From Flavobacteriales bacterium UBA1820 (GTDB lineage Bacteria > Bacteroidota > Bacteroidia > Flavobacteriales > UBA1820), in the NCBI GenBank assembly GCA_002314265.1, contig DCEW01000095.1, forward strand, positions 1-26,705: a stretch of 26,705 nucleotides of DNA, written 5' to 3'. A program made the translations under genes and the position numbers. This document shows positions 7,954 to 14,643 of the stretch, piece after piece. How positions within the stretch are numbered: the first letter of the stretch is position 1; each line of letters opens with the position of its first letter. Under the pieces are notes generated by a model. It did not search any database and was not told the DNA's origin. It saw nothing but the letters and a program-made list of their open reading frames with translations.

Positions 7954-8580
7954 TTATTCCATCCGCAGGGAAAAGTACACGAAACGGGGCACGTGGTATC
8001 GTTCCTGCCAGGTTTTGGGGTCGGCATGGGCATCGCGCAGCCCGCAAAAATCGATCCACAGGCTTTTCCTTCCCTCGAAGTCCATCGGCCGGACCAGCCC
8101 GGTGGTAAAAGCGGCCAGGGGGATGTCCTGGGTGGTGTCGTAAGGCCGTTCGGGGAAGGTCTCCATCAGGATGTACTGCGAGGGGTATTCCGTGCCGTTC
8201 CCGGAGTCGATGGGGTACGGGATTTTGGCGGTGGCATAGTTCGGGGTAACCACCCGCACGTATCCCGTGAGGGAGTCTTTTGCCTGGGCGTAAAAGGTAA
8301 ACGAAGCCGTGGTGTCGGCAAATTCCATCGTCCGGGCCACGAGCGGCCGGGAGGAGACTTCGCCGTTTTCCACCTGATGTGCCCACAGGACCCATTTCTT
8401 GCCCCGGATGTCCCCGTACACGGTGGCCTTCAGATAGTACACTTCCAGAAATTCCATCAAGCCCTGTACCTCGGGCGTGAGGGTCTCCACGGCTTCGTAC
8501 CGGACCTCGACCCGTCCTTCCTGGGCCGGGAGTACGATCGGGAAAAGGAGCAGCACCGCTGCCAGGATTTGTTTCTTCAT
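7954..8580 (-). CDS. Exported protein of unknown function
   Basis: A 208-residue protein that I do not recognise. It begins with a good Sec signal peptide (MKKQILAAVLLLFPIVLPAQ) without a lipobox, so it is probably periplasmic or outer-membrane associated. The mature part contains many Tyr/Trp-rich short strands (YYLKATVYGD, KWVLWAHQ) and looks mostly beta, with no cysteine motif or metal-binding cluster. It lies 60 bp downstream of the C69 dipeptidase gene and 59 bp upstream of the HAD gene, all on the same strand. A function linked to the dipeptidase is possible but unsupported. Confidence 0.7.
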   Translation of the reverse strand: MKKQILAAVLLLFPIVLPAQEGRVEVRYEAVETLTPEVQGLMEFLEVYYLKATVYGDIRGKKWVLWAHQVENGEVSSRPLVARTMEFADTTASFTFYAQAKDSLTGYVRVVTPNYATAKIPYPIDSGNGTEYPSQYILMETFPERPYDTTQDIPLAAFTTGLVRPMDFEGRKSLWIDFCGLRDAHADPKTWQERYHVPRFVYFSLRME

Positions 8581-8640
8581 GGGATTTTGGGTCGGTTGTT
8601 ATTGGTTATAAAATGTACGCACCGAGCGCAGAAAACCACC

Positions 8641-10302
8641 TCAATCCTCCGTCGGCACCTTGAAGCGTTCGGGAGCGTCCTTGACGATCTTTTCCCGCCA
8701 CGGTTTGCTCCAGCCCGGTGTTTCGATCGGTCCGGGGCCTCCGTAACGCGAGCGGAGGAAGTCGCCGTCCTTTTCGGGATGGATCACGCCGTCGAAATAC
8801 TTCACCAGCAGGAATGCTTCGAGGTCTTTCCACTCGGCGACGGTCTTTTCGCTCAAAAAGATGGAGAAATCCGTCAGGCAGGCTACCGCCCGTTTGGGCG
8901 AGGATTTGTACAGTTTCAGCGCCCGCTCGTCCCCCGCTTTCACATAGACGCGGAGGTAGTCCCGTTCCAACTCCGCCTGGCGCGCACGGATCTCGGGAGC
9001 GTAGTAGGCGTATTTGGCGTAAGCCTGTTGGGCCAAGCGGTTGAATATCCAGAAGGCAGCCGTAGGCGAGTAGGTATTGAAGTCGCCGTTGCCCACCGCA
9101 AAGCATTCCGCCACGCGGGTGGACGAGGCGTAGATGGGCGTGTAGCAGGTAAAGTAGGTGTCGTCCAAGCCGAACCACAGGATGCCGCCTATCTCGTCGG
9201 GCAGCCAGCCTCGCGATTGCGATACGAGCGAGAAAGCCGTCTGAGGGGTGGAAATCGGGCGCTCGCAGAAATACGCCACGCTGTCGAGTTCCCAGTCCAA
9301 GGGCCGTGTGCCGTACGGGGAGTCGTACGCCCCGGCCATGACCGTCCCCCGGATGTCCATCGGGGTGTTTTCGTAGTGGTCGCGCATCAGCTCCATCGCA
9401 TCGAGCACCGAGAGTTTCCGGTCGGGCTTTATCCACAGCGGCATCCGTTCAGCCGTCGCATCGCCCATCGCGTAGCGCAGGTATCGGTCGCCGAAACCGG
9501 CGCAGGAACGTTGGAAGATGCTCCACACGCGCGCCTCGCAAAAACGCAGTTGGGTGAAGTCCAGCGGGCAGTAGGCCGCCGAGAAGTCGAAGTCGGCATC
9601 TTCTCCCGAGAAATACCCCATCTTCCGGGCAAAGGAGATCACATCCGGGCTGTAGAGGCAGTTCTGCGGATCGTCCAACGGGAAGGTCGTGATGCGCGCT
9701 TGATTGGCATGGGCGCAGATGTACCCGTCCGGCACGCGGCGGGCTACCCACACGGCGCCTTTTTCCTTTTCTCCCTTGCCGATGAGTTCCATGATCCACA
9801 CCTCGTCCGGGTCGGCGATGGAAAACGACTCGCCCTCCGAATAGTAGCCGTATTCGGCTACCAGGGACGTCATGATCTCGATGGCTTCCCGGGCCGAAGC
9901 CGCGCGCTGCAACGTGATGTAGATCAGGCTCCCGTAGTCCAGGATACCGTTGGGGCGGCAGAGTTCCGGGCGGCCGCCGAAAGTCGTTTCGGTGATGGCG
10001 ACCTGTTTTTCGTTCATGTTGCCGATCACGTTGTACGTCTGCCGTACCTGCGGGATCTGTCCCAGCAGGTGTCCGGGGGCATCCCATTCATAGACATCGA
10101 GCATCGTTCCCGGACGGTATTTGGCGGCCGGGTAGTGGTACAACTCGCCGAACATCTGATACGAATCGGCCGAATAGGTCAGCATCGTGCTGCCATCTTC
10201 GGAAGCGCCTTTGGTGACCAGCAGGTTGGTGCAGGCCGGTGCAGCCGTGGCTGCGCCGAGCATCGCCAGCAGCAGGGCCAGGCGGAGCGGAGCGTTTTTC
10301 AT
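8641..10302 (-). CDS. Secreted C69-family dipeptidase (PepD-like)
   Basis: A 553-residue peptidase of family C69 (N-terminal nucleophile hydrolases). The nucleophile is Cys24 in the segment ACTNLLVTKGAS, just after a hydrophobic signal peptide. Removal of the leader would expose Cys24 as the new N-terminus, as expected for this mechanism. The following GSTMLTYSADS, NMNEKQVAITETTFGGR and later DEVWIMELIGKG segments are typical of the family. Members cleave dipeptides, and the signal peptide indicates action outside the cytoplasm, where it would supply amino acids. Immediately before the ATG the mRNA is purine-rich (AAAGAGAAAGA) instead of carrying a Shine-Dalgarno. It is the first gene of the run leading to the FAH gene. 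Confidence 0.92.
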   Translation of the reverse strand: MKNAPLRLALLLAMLGAATAAPACTNLLVTKGASEDGSTMLTYSADSYQMFGELYHYPAAKYRPGTMLDVYEWDAPGHLLGQIPQVRQTYNVIGNMNEKQVAITETTFGGRPELCRPNGILDYGSLIYITLQRAASAREAIEIMTSLVAEYGYYSEGESFSIADPDEVWIMELIGKGEKEKGAVWVARRVPDGYICAHANQARITTFPLDDPQNCLYSPDVISFARKMGYFSGEDADFDFSAAYCPLDFTQLRFCEARVWSIFQRSCAGFGDRYLRYAMGDATAERMPLWIKPDRKLSVLDAMELMRDHYENTPMDIRGTVMAGAYDSPYGTRPLDWELDSVAYFCERPISTPQTAFSLVSQSRGWLPDEIGGILWFGLDDTYFTCYTPIYASSTRVAECFAVGNGDFNTYSPTAAFWIFNRLAQQAYAKYAYYAPEIRARQAELERDYLRVYVKAGDERALKLYKSSPKRAVACLTDFSIFLSEKTVAEWKDLEAFLLVKYFDGVIHPEKDGDFLRSRYGGPGPIETPGWSKPWREKIVKDAPERFKVPTED

Positions 10303-10373
10303 TCTTTCTCTTTGGGGGTGTATGGGATTGATCGTTTGTTTTTTTACAGGGAGGTCTTTGGCGAAAGGAAATG

Positions 10374-10412
10374 CCCCTCCCCTGGGGAGGAACGAAAAAA
10401 AGTCCCCTCCCC
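10374..10412. repeat. Repeated CCCCTCCCC arms around a shared GGGGAGG
   Basis: CCCCTCCCC occurs at 10374-10382 and again at 10404-10412, with GGGGAGG between them at 10384-10390. The middle element can pair with either flanking copy, giving two mutually exclusive hairpins in the 139-bp gap between the HMA gene and the dipeptidase gene. Neither is followed by a good T run in the minus direction, so I do not call a terminator. Confidence 0.5.
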
Positions 10413-10441
10413 GAAAGATTTCCGGCAGCGGCGCACGAGCC

Positions 10442-10660
10442 TTATTTCTCGCTCAACAGCTCGGCGCGGTAACCGGCCGACTGGACCGCTTCTACGATCT
10501 TCTGGGCCGATACCGGTGCATCGGTTACCGTCAGGGTGCGGTCGGGCGAAGAGAGGTCGAACGACCAGTTTCCGGCAGTCAGCAGGGGGGACAGGGCGGC
10601 ATCGATCTTGGCCGTGCAGCCGGAACATTTGGCATTGGTACGGAAAACGAATTGTTTCAT
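10442..10660 (-). CDS. Heavy-metal-associated (HMA) domain protein, probable copper chaperone
   Basis: A 72-residue single HMA domain of the CopZ/Atx1 size. The metal site is CSGC (C12, C15) in TNAKCSGCTAKI. The residue normally Met two positions before the first Cys is Ala here, a variation on MxCxxC. The pattern of beta-alpha-beta-beta-alpha-beta follows, ending SAGYRAELL. It should carry Cu(I) in the cytoplasm and hand it to the P-type ATPase encoded 70 bp upstream, which has its own N-terminal CxxC. The two genes form a minimal copper-efflux module. No CueR-, CsoR- or CopY-like regulator is present in this window. Confidence 0.88.
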   Translation of the reverse strand: MKQFVFRTNAKCSGCTAKIDAALSPLLTAGNWSFDLSSPDRTLTVTDAPVSAQKIVEAVQSAGYRAELLSEK

Positions 10661-10730
10661 GATATGTGTTTTTTTTGATGAATTTCAGTTCTTTTTTACA
10701 GGGAACGTTTGGCGGCAGTTGGCAGCAGCC

Positions 10731-12947
10731 TTACAACTTGCTGCGCCCCAGCCGCAGCGCGTTGGCCACCACCGATACCGAGCTGAGCGCCATGGCGGCC
10801 GAAGCCCACATGGGGTTGAGCAGGATGCCGTAGAAGGGGAAGAGCACCCCGGCGGCGATCGGTATCCCGATGGTGTTGTAGATAAAGGCCCAGAAGAGGT
10901 TTTGCCGGATCAGTTGCACGGTGCGGCGGGACAGGTGTACGGCCTTGGGCAGCAACATCAGGTCGGAGGTCATCAGGGTAACCATCGCCACGTCCATCGC
11001 AATGTCCGTCCCGCGTCCCATGGCGATGCCCACGTTGGCCGAGGCCAAGGCCTGGGAGTCGTTGATCCCGTCGCCCACCATAGCCACGTTGCAGCCTTTT
11101 TTCTGGAGGCCTTCGATGAATTTCGCTTTGTCGTCGGGCATCATCGAGGCCTGGAAATGTTTGATCCCGGCTTGGGAAGCGATGTGGGTCGCAGTCTTTT
11201 CCGAGTCGCCGGTGAGCATGAATACCTCGATGCCCATCCGCTGGAGTTGTTCCACCGCTTGCCGGGAGGTGGGCTTGAGCGGGTCGCTGACCGCCAGCAC
11301 GCACAGCAGGGAGGACTCTTCGCCGAAGAAGACGATGCTCCGCCCCTGGCTTTGCCATTGGGCGAGGGTGTCCGTGAGGTCTTTTTCCAGACGGGAAACG
11401 TATTGACGGCAGAGGGCTTGGCTGCCTACCCAGTAGGTCTTGCCCTGGCGGGTGGCGCGTACGCCCATTCCGGTAACCGACTCGAAATCCTCCAGAGGGG
11501 TCTCCTCGGCGCCTTTGTTTTCCAGGTAACTCGTGATGGCCAGCGCCAGGGGATGTTCCGAGCGTTTTTCCATCGTATAGAGCATGTCCTTGTTGCTCTT
11601 GAGCAGGTATCCCAGGTCCATGAACTGCGACACGCGCGGGATGCCGGCGGTCAGCGTACCGGTTTTGTCCATCGCCATGGCATTGACCCGGCAGAGGTTT
11701 TCCAGGGCAAAAGCGTCCTTGATCAGAATGTGGTTTTCCGCGCCTTTACCGATGCCCACCATCAGGGCCGTAGGGGTCGCCAGACCCAGCGCGCAGGGAC
11801 AGGCGATCACCAGCACCGACACCGCCGAGACCACGGCCATGTGCAGGTACTGCCCGCCGCCGATCCACAGCCACAGGACGAGGGTAAGCAGGGAAATGCC
11901 CATCACCACCGGCACGAAGATGCCCGCGATCCGGTCGACGATCCGCTGAACGGGAGCCTTGCTGCTCTGCGCCTGTTCCACCATGCGGATGATGCGCGCC
12001 AGCACGGTATCGGCGCCCACCTGCTCGGCCCGCACCTTGAAAGCTCCCCGCTGGTTGATCGTCCCGGAGAGGACCTTGTCGCCCGGGCGTTTGCGCACCG
12101 GTACCGGTTCGCCACTGATCATGCTTTCGTCCACGTACGAGGCGCCCTCGTCCACGGAACCGTCCACCGGGATGCGCTCGCCGGGGCGCACGCTGATGCG
12201 GTCGCCCACCCGGATCATGCCGATGGGCAGGTCTTTTTCCCCATCCGGGGTAACGATGCGTGCGGTTTTGGGTTGCAGGCCCATCAGTTTGCGGATGGCC
12301 GACGAGGTGTTGCCTTTCGCGCGTTCTTCCAGCAGTTTCCCCAGCAGAACGAAGGCAATGATCATGCCCGAAGCTTCGTAGTACACGTGTACCGGCATGC
12401 CGGAGGAGGCCAGCAGCGAAGGAAACAGCGTGTTGACCAGACTGTACAGGAAAGCCACCGATACGCTCAATGCCACCAGCGTGTCCATGTTGGCCGAACC
12501 GTGGCGTGCCTGCCGGACGGCATTGATAAAGAAACGCCGCCCGAAGTACAGGATGGGCAGGGTCAGCACCAGCATCACCCAAGCGGCGTAGGGGTTGTCC
12601 ATGAAGACCATCGAGATGACCATCAGCGGGATGGCCAGGGCCCAGGCGCCAAGGGTGCGCAAGCGGATCCGGCGGTAGCGTTCGGCTTGTTTTTCCTCTT
12701 TTTTTTCTTCGGTATTGTCGCCTCCGATGAGGATGTCGTACCCGATGGCGCGGATCTGCCGTTGGATTTCCTCCAGAGAGATCACCGAGCGGTCATAGAC
12801 CAGGTGCATGTCGTTCGAGGCGAAGTTGACATCGGCCTGGAGTACGCCGGGCAGGGCGCGCGTGGTGTTTTCCACATTGGCGGCACAGACGGCGCAGCTC
12901 ATTTCCAGCACCGGGACGATGGTTTCCTGTATGTTGCTTTTTGCCAT
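10731..12947 (-). CDS. copA: Copper-translocating P1B-type ATPase
   Basis: A 738-residue Cu(I) exporter in the cytoplasmic membrane. It has one N-terminal HMA domain with MSCAVC (M16, C18, C21), then transmembrane helices, the actuator loop motif SGEPVP, the intramembrane CPC (about residue 382, [11 protein letters not shown]), the phosphorylation motif DKTGTLT (about 427), the SEHPLA nucleotide-binding motif and the hinge GDGIND (about 625). The last two helices contain YN and M..S-type residues ([18 protein letters not shown]), the signature of the Cu(I) subgroup P1B-1. ATG 12947 is preferred to an in-frame upstream start at 13022 because the HMA domain begins right after it and a promoter is placed at 12991-13022. 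Its promoter region is shared with the hdr operon, which runs the other way. Confidence 0.97.
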   Translation of the reverse strand: MAKSNIQETIVPVLEMSCAVCAANVENTTRALPGVLQADVNFASNDMHLVYDRSVISLEEIQRQIRAIGYDILIGGDNTEEKKEEKQAERYRRIRLRTLGAWALAIPLMVISMVFMDNPYAAWVMLVLTLPILYFGRRFFINAVRQARHGSANMDTLVALSVSVAFLYSLVNTLFPSLLASSGMPVHVYYEASGMIIAFVLLGKLLEERAKGNTSSAIRKLMGLQPKTARIVTPDGEKDLPIGMIRVGDRISVRPGERIPVDGSVDEGASYVDESMISGEPVPVRKRPGDKVLSGTINQRGAFKVRAEQVGADTVLARIIRMVEQAQSSKAPVQRIVDRIAGIFVPVVMGISLLTLVLWLWIGGGQYLHMAVVSAVSVLVIACPCALGLATPTALMVGIGKGAENHILIKDAFALENLCRVNAMAMDKTGTLTAGIPRVSQFMDLGYLLKSNKDMLYTMEKRSEHPLALAITSYLENKGAEETPLEDFESVTGMGVRATRQGKTYWVGSQALCRQYVSRLEKDLTDTLAQWQSQGRSIVFFGEESSLLCVLAVSDPLKPTSRQAVEQLQRMGIEVFMLTGDSEKTATHIASQAGIKHFQASMMPDDKAKFIEGLQKKGCNVAMVGDGINDSQALASANVGIAMGRGTDIAMDVAMVTLMTSDLMLLPKAVHLSRRTVQLIRQNLFWAFIYNTIGIPIAAGVLFPFYGILLNPMWASAAMALSSVSVVANALRLGRSKL

Positions 12948-12990
12948 AGACGATTCGAGTCTCGCCCGCCTTGTGCGCGCGAGGTGAGGG

Positions 12991-13022
12991 TAAAGGTACA
13001 CAAATTTTGCCATTGCTGTCAA
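12991..13022 (-). promoter_or_regulatory. Candidate promoter for copA
   Basis: On the minus strand, TTG (13022-13020) is followed after 21 bp by TACCTTTA (12998-12991), one mismatch from TAnnTTTG. Transcription would start near 12985, giving a leader of about 40 nt before ATG 12947. Confidence 0.45.
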
Positions 13023-13038
13023 GAGAGCGGCGCGTGCG

Positions 13039-13052
13039 ATTGCGATCGCAAT
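13039..13052. promoter_or_regulatory. 14-bp perfect palindrome between copA and the hdr operon
   Basis: ATTGCGATCGCAAT reads the same on both strands. It lies just upstream of the copA -33 element and about 50 bp upstream of the hdr -7 box. It is a candidate operator for either or both operons; the regulator is unknown. Confidence 0.4.
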
Positions 13053-13103
13053 TGTTGTCGAAAAAGAGAAAAGCCGGGAAAAAGCGGAAAATGAAAAAAA
13101 GTG

Positions 13104-13111
13104 TATATTTG
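13104..13111 (+). promoter_or_regulatory. -7 promoter element for the hdr-flx operon
   Basis: TATATTTG is an exact match to the Bacteroidetes TAnnTTTG element. No TTG lies at the standard distance upstream, so it may need an activator. Transcription would begin near 13117, leaving a leader of about 65 nt that contains the hairpin at 13129-13152. Confidence 0.5.
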
Positions 13112-13128
13112 GTCGTCAAAAGACAAGT

Positions 13129-13152
13129 CTTCCGCCTCGGCAAGGGCGGAAG
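13129..13152 (+). promoter_or_regulatory. Hairpin in the hdr operon leader
   Basis: CTTCCGCC (13129-13136) and GGCGGAAG (13145-13152) form an 8-bp perfect stem with an 8-base loop. There is no T run after it, so it is not a terminator. It ends 30 bases before the hdrC start and may affect mRNA stability or translation. No known riboswitch pattern is recognisable. Confidence 0.35.
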
Positions 13153-13182
13153 CGGCAACATCAACCACCAAAGTACGTATAA

Positions 13183-13791
13183 ATGACAGACAATCAGGAT
13201 ACGCGCGCTGCGTTGAAGGAAAGCGCAGGCGTCGATGTGTCGCATTGTTACCAGTGCGGGAAATGCTCCGCCGGTTGCGTGCAGGCCGAGCGGATGGACT
13301 ACCCGCCCAGCTACGTGATGCGCCTGTTGCAGACCGGCGATCCGGCCGACTACCGCACGGCGCTCACCAGCCGGACGATCTGGCTGTGCCTGAACTGCGA
13401 GAACTGTTACCAGCGCTGCCCCATGTCCATCGACATCCCGGCCGTGATGGACGCCCTGCGGCAGCAAGCCCTGCGCGAAGGCGTGCAGCACCGCGACGCC
13501 CGCAAGATCATCGCCTTCCACCGGGCCTTCCTCGCCCAGGTGAAAAACACCGGAAGGCTCTACGAAGTCGGCATGGAAGCGCAGTACAAACTCTCCACCG
13601 GCGAGGTGTTCCAGGACGTCTCGCTGGTGCCTTCGATGCTCTCCAAAGGCAAGTTGGGCCTGTTCCCCGAAGGAGTAAAGGACCGCAAGGCCCTGCGGAG
13701 GATCTTCGACGCGGCGGCTTCCCGCTCCAAGGGGGCGGCCGGCCGAACCGGCGGAAACGGTAAAGAAAAAAAGAAGGAGGACGAACGATGA
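13183..13791 (+). CDS. hdrC: Heterodisulfide reductase subunit C-like iron-sulfur protein
   Basis: A 202-residue ferredoxin-like protein. Two [4Fe-4S] binding motifs are complete: C22-x2-C25-x2-C28-x3-C32 and C69-x2-C72-x2-C75-x3-C79-P. In the Hdr complex HdrC passes electrons from HdrA to the catalytic HdrB. There are no membrane segments, so this is the soluble HdrABC type and not the HdrDE type. The C-terminal 25 residues are rich in Lys, Gly and Glu (KEKKKEDER) and look disordered. The stop overlaps the hdrB start by four bases (ATGA at 13788), indicating translational coupling. It is the first gene of a seven-gene operon. Confidence 0.93.
   Translation: MTDNQDTRAALKESAGVDVSHCYQCGKCSAGCVQAERMDYPPSYVMRLLQTGDPADYRTALTSRTIWLCLNCENCYQRCPMSIDIPAVMDALRQQALREGVQHRDARKIIAFHRAFLAQVKNTGRLYEVGMEAQYKLSTGEVFQDVSLVPSMLSKGKLGLFPEGVKDRKALRRIFDAAASRSKGAAGRTGGNGKEKKKEDER
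13774..13780 (+). promoter_or_regulatory. Unusually strong Shine-Dalgarno for hdrB
   Basis: AAGGAGG ends 7 bases before the hdrB ATG at 13788, an ideal anti-SD match and spacing. This is notable because other starts in the window, and Bacteroidetes generally, rarely use one. It is embedded in the Lys/Glu codons of the hdrC tail, so it could partly be a by-product of that sequence. Confidence 0.6.
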
Positions 13792-14630
13792 AGACAGGAT
13801 TTTACCCCGGATGTTCCCTCAAGGGCTCCTCGCGCGAATACGCCGAATCGACCCTCGCCCTGGCCCGCGCGCTCGAAATGCCCCTCCAGGAGATCGACGA
13901 TTGGAATTGCTGCGGCGCTTCTTCGGCGCACGCGGTAGACAAGGAACTGGCCTTGGTCCTCCCCGCACGGGTATTGGCTCTGGCAGCCGAGCAGGGCTTC
14001 GACGAAGTGGTGGTGCCCTGTGCAGCGTGCTACAACCGTTTGTCGATGACCCGCCACGAACTGGAGCAGCACCCGCCGCTCAAGGAGCGGGTGGAGGACC
14101 TGCTGGGCAAACAGGTAGGCCCGGTGAAGATCCTCAATGTCCTGCAGTGGATCGAAAAATATGCCCCGGGCAAGGTGGCCGAAAAACTCGTCCGTCCTTT
14201 GGGCCGGAAAGTGGCCTGCTATTATGGCTGCCTGCTGGTGCGCCCGGCTTCGGTGCTGGGCTTCGACCGGACGGAAGACCCCCAAACGATGGACCGGATG
14301 ATGCAGGAGGCCGGCGCGACGCCCATCGACTGGGCTTTCAAGACCGAGTGTTGCGGCGGAGGGATGACCATTCCCGATACCGAAGCCGTAGCGCGTCTTT
14401 CGGGCGATGTGCTATCCGACGCCGCCGCCCGGGGTGCGGAAGCGGTCATCGTCGCCTGCCCGATGTGCCATGCCAACCTGGACATGCGCCGCCGGGAGAT
14501 CAACAAACGTCTGGAGCATCCGGTGGAGATACCGGTGCTGTATATCACGCAGGCTCTCGGGCTGGCCGTGGGGCTTTCCCCGCAGCAGTTGGGTTTGAGC
14601 CGTCATTTTGTCCCCGTAAACATTTTCTAA
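13788..14630 (+). CDS. hdrB: Heterodisulfide reductase subunit B-like catalytic protein
   Basis: A 280-residue protein with two CCG domains, which in methanogen HdrB bind two noncubane [4Fe-4S] clusters that cleave the disulfide. The first domain shows C9-x31-C41-C42-x35-C78-x2-C81, exactly the family pattern. The second shows C148 (with C144 nearby), C188-C189 in ECCGGGM and C224-x2-C227 in CPMCHAN. All expected ligands are present, so disulfide-reductase chemistry should be intact. The natural substrate in methanogens (CoM-S-S-CoB) is not expected in a Bacteroidales, so the substrate is unknown. It overlaps hdrC by 4 bp and is followed by hdrA after 13 bp. Confidence 0.95.
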   Translation: MKTGFYPGCSLKGSSREYAESTLALARALEMPLQEIDDWNCCGASSAHAVDKELALVLPARVLALAAEQGFDEVVVPCAACYNRLSMTRHELEQHPPLKERVEDLLGKQVGPVKILNVLQWIEKYAPGKVAEKLVRPLGRKVACYYGCLLVRPASVLGFDRTEDPQTMDRMMQEAGATPIDWAFKTECCGGGMTIPDTEAVARLSGDVLSDAAARGAEAVIVACPMCHANLDMRRREINKRLEHPVEIPVLYITQALGLAVGLSPQQLGLSRHFVPVNIF

Positions 14631-14643
14631 AGCAAAAGCAAGT

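Noticed and set aside
7895..8395. N-terminal extension of the HAD phosphatase frame
   Set aside because: It overlaps the exported-protein gene and has no HAD residues before MPRYAYCLFDLDG.
7993..10662. An 889-codon plus-strand open frame spanning the C69 dipeptidase and its neighbours
   Set aside because: It covers three well-supported minus-strand genes and their gaps and shows no family motifs.
10536..13094. An 852-codon plus-strand open frame opposite copA
   Set aside because: His-, Gln- and Gly-rich composition is the antisense reading of copA; no start context or domain supports it.
13101..13763. A plus-strand frame starting at 13101 in front of and across hdrC
   Set aside because: It is another frame of hdrC, with Arg/Pro-rich sequence and no motifs, and starts within the promoter region.
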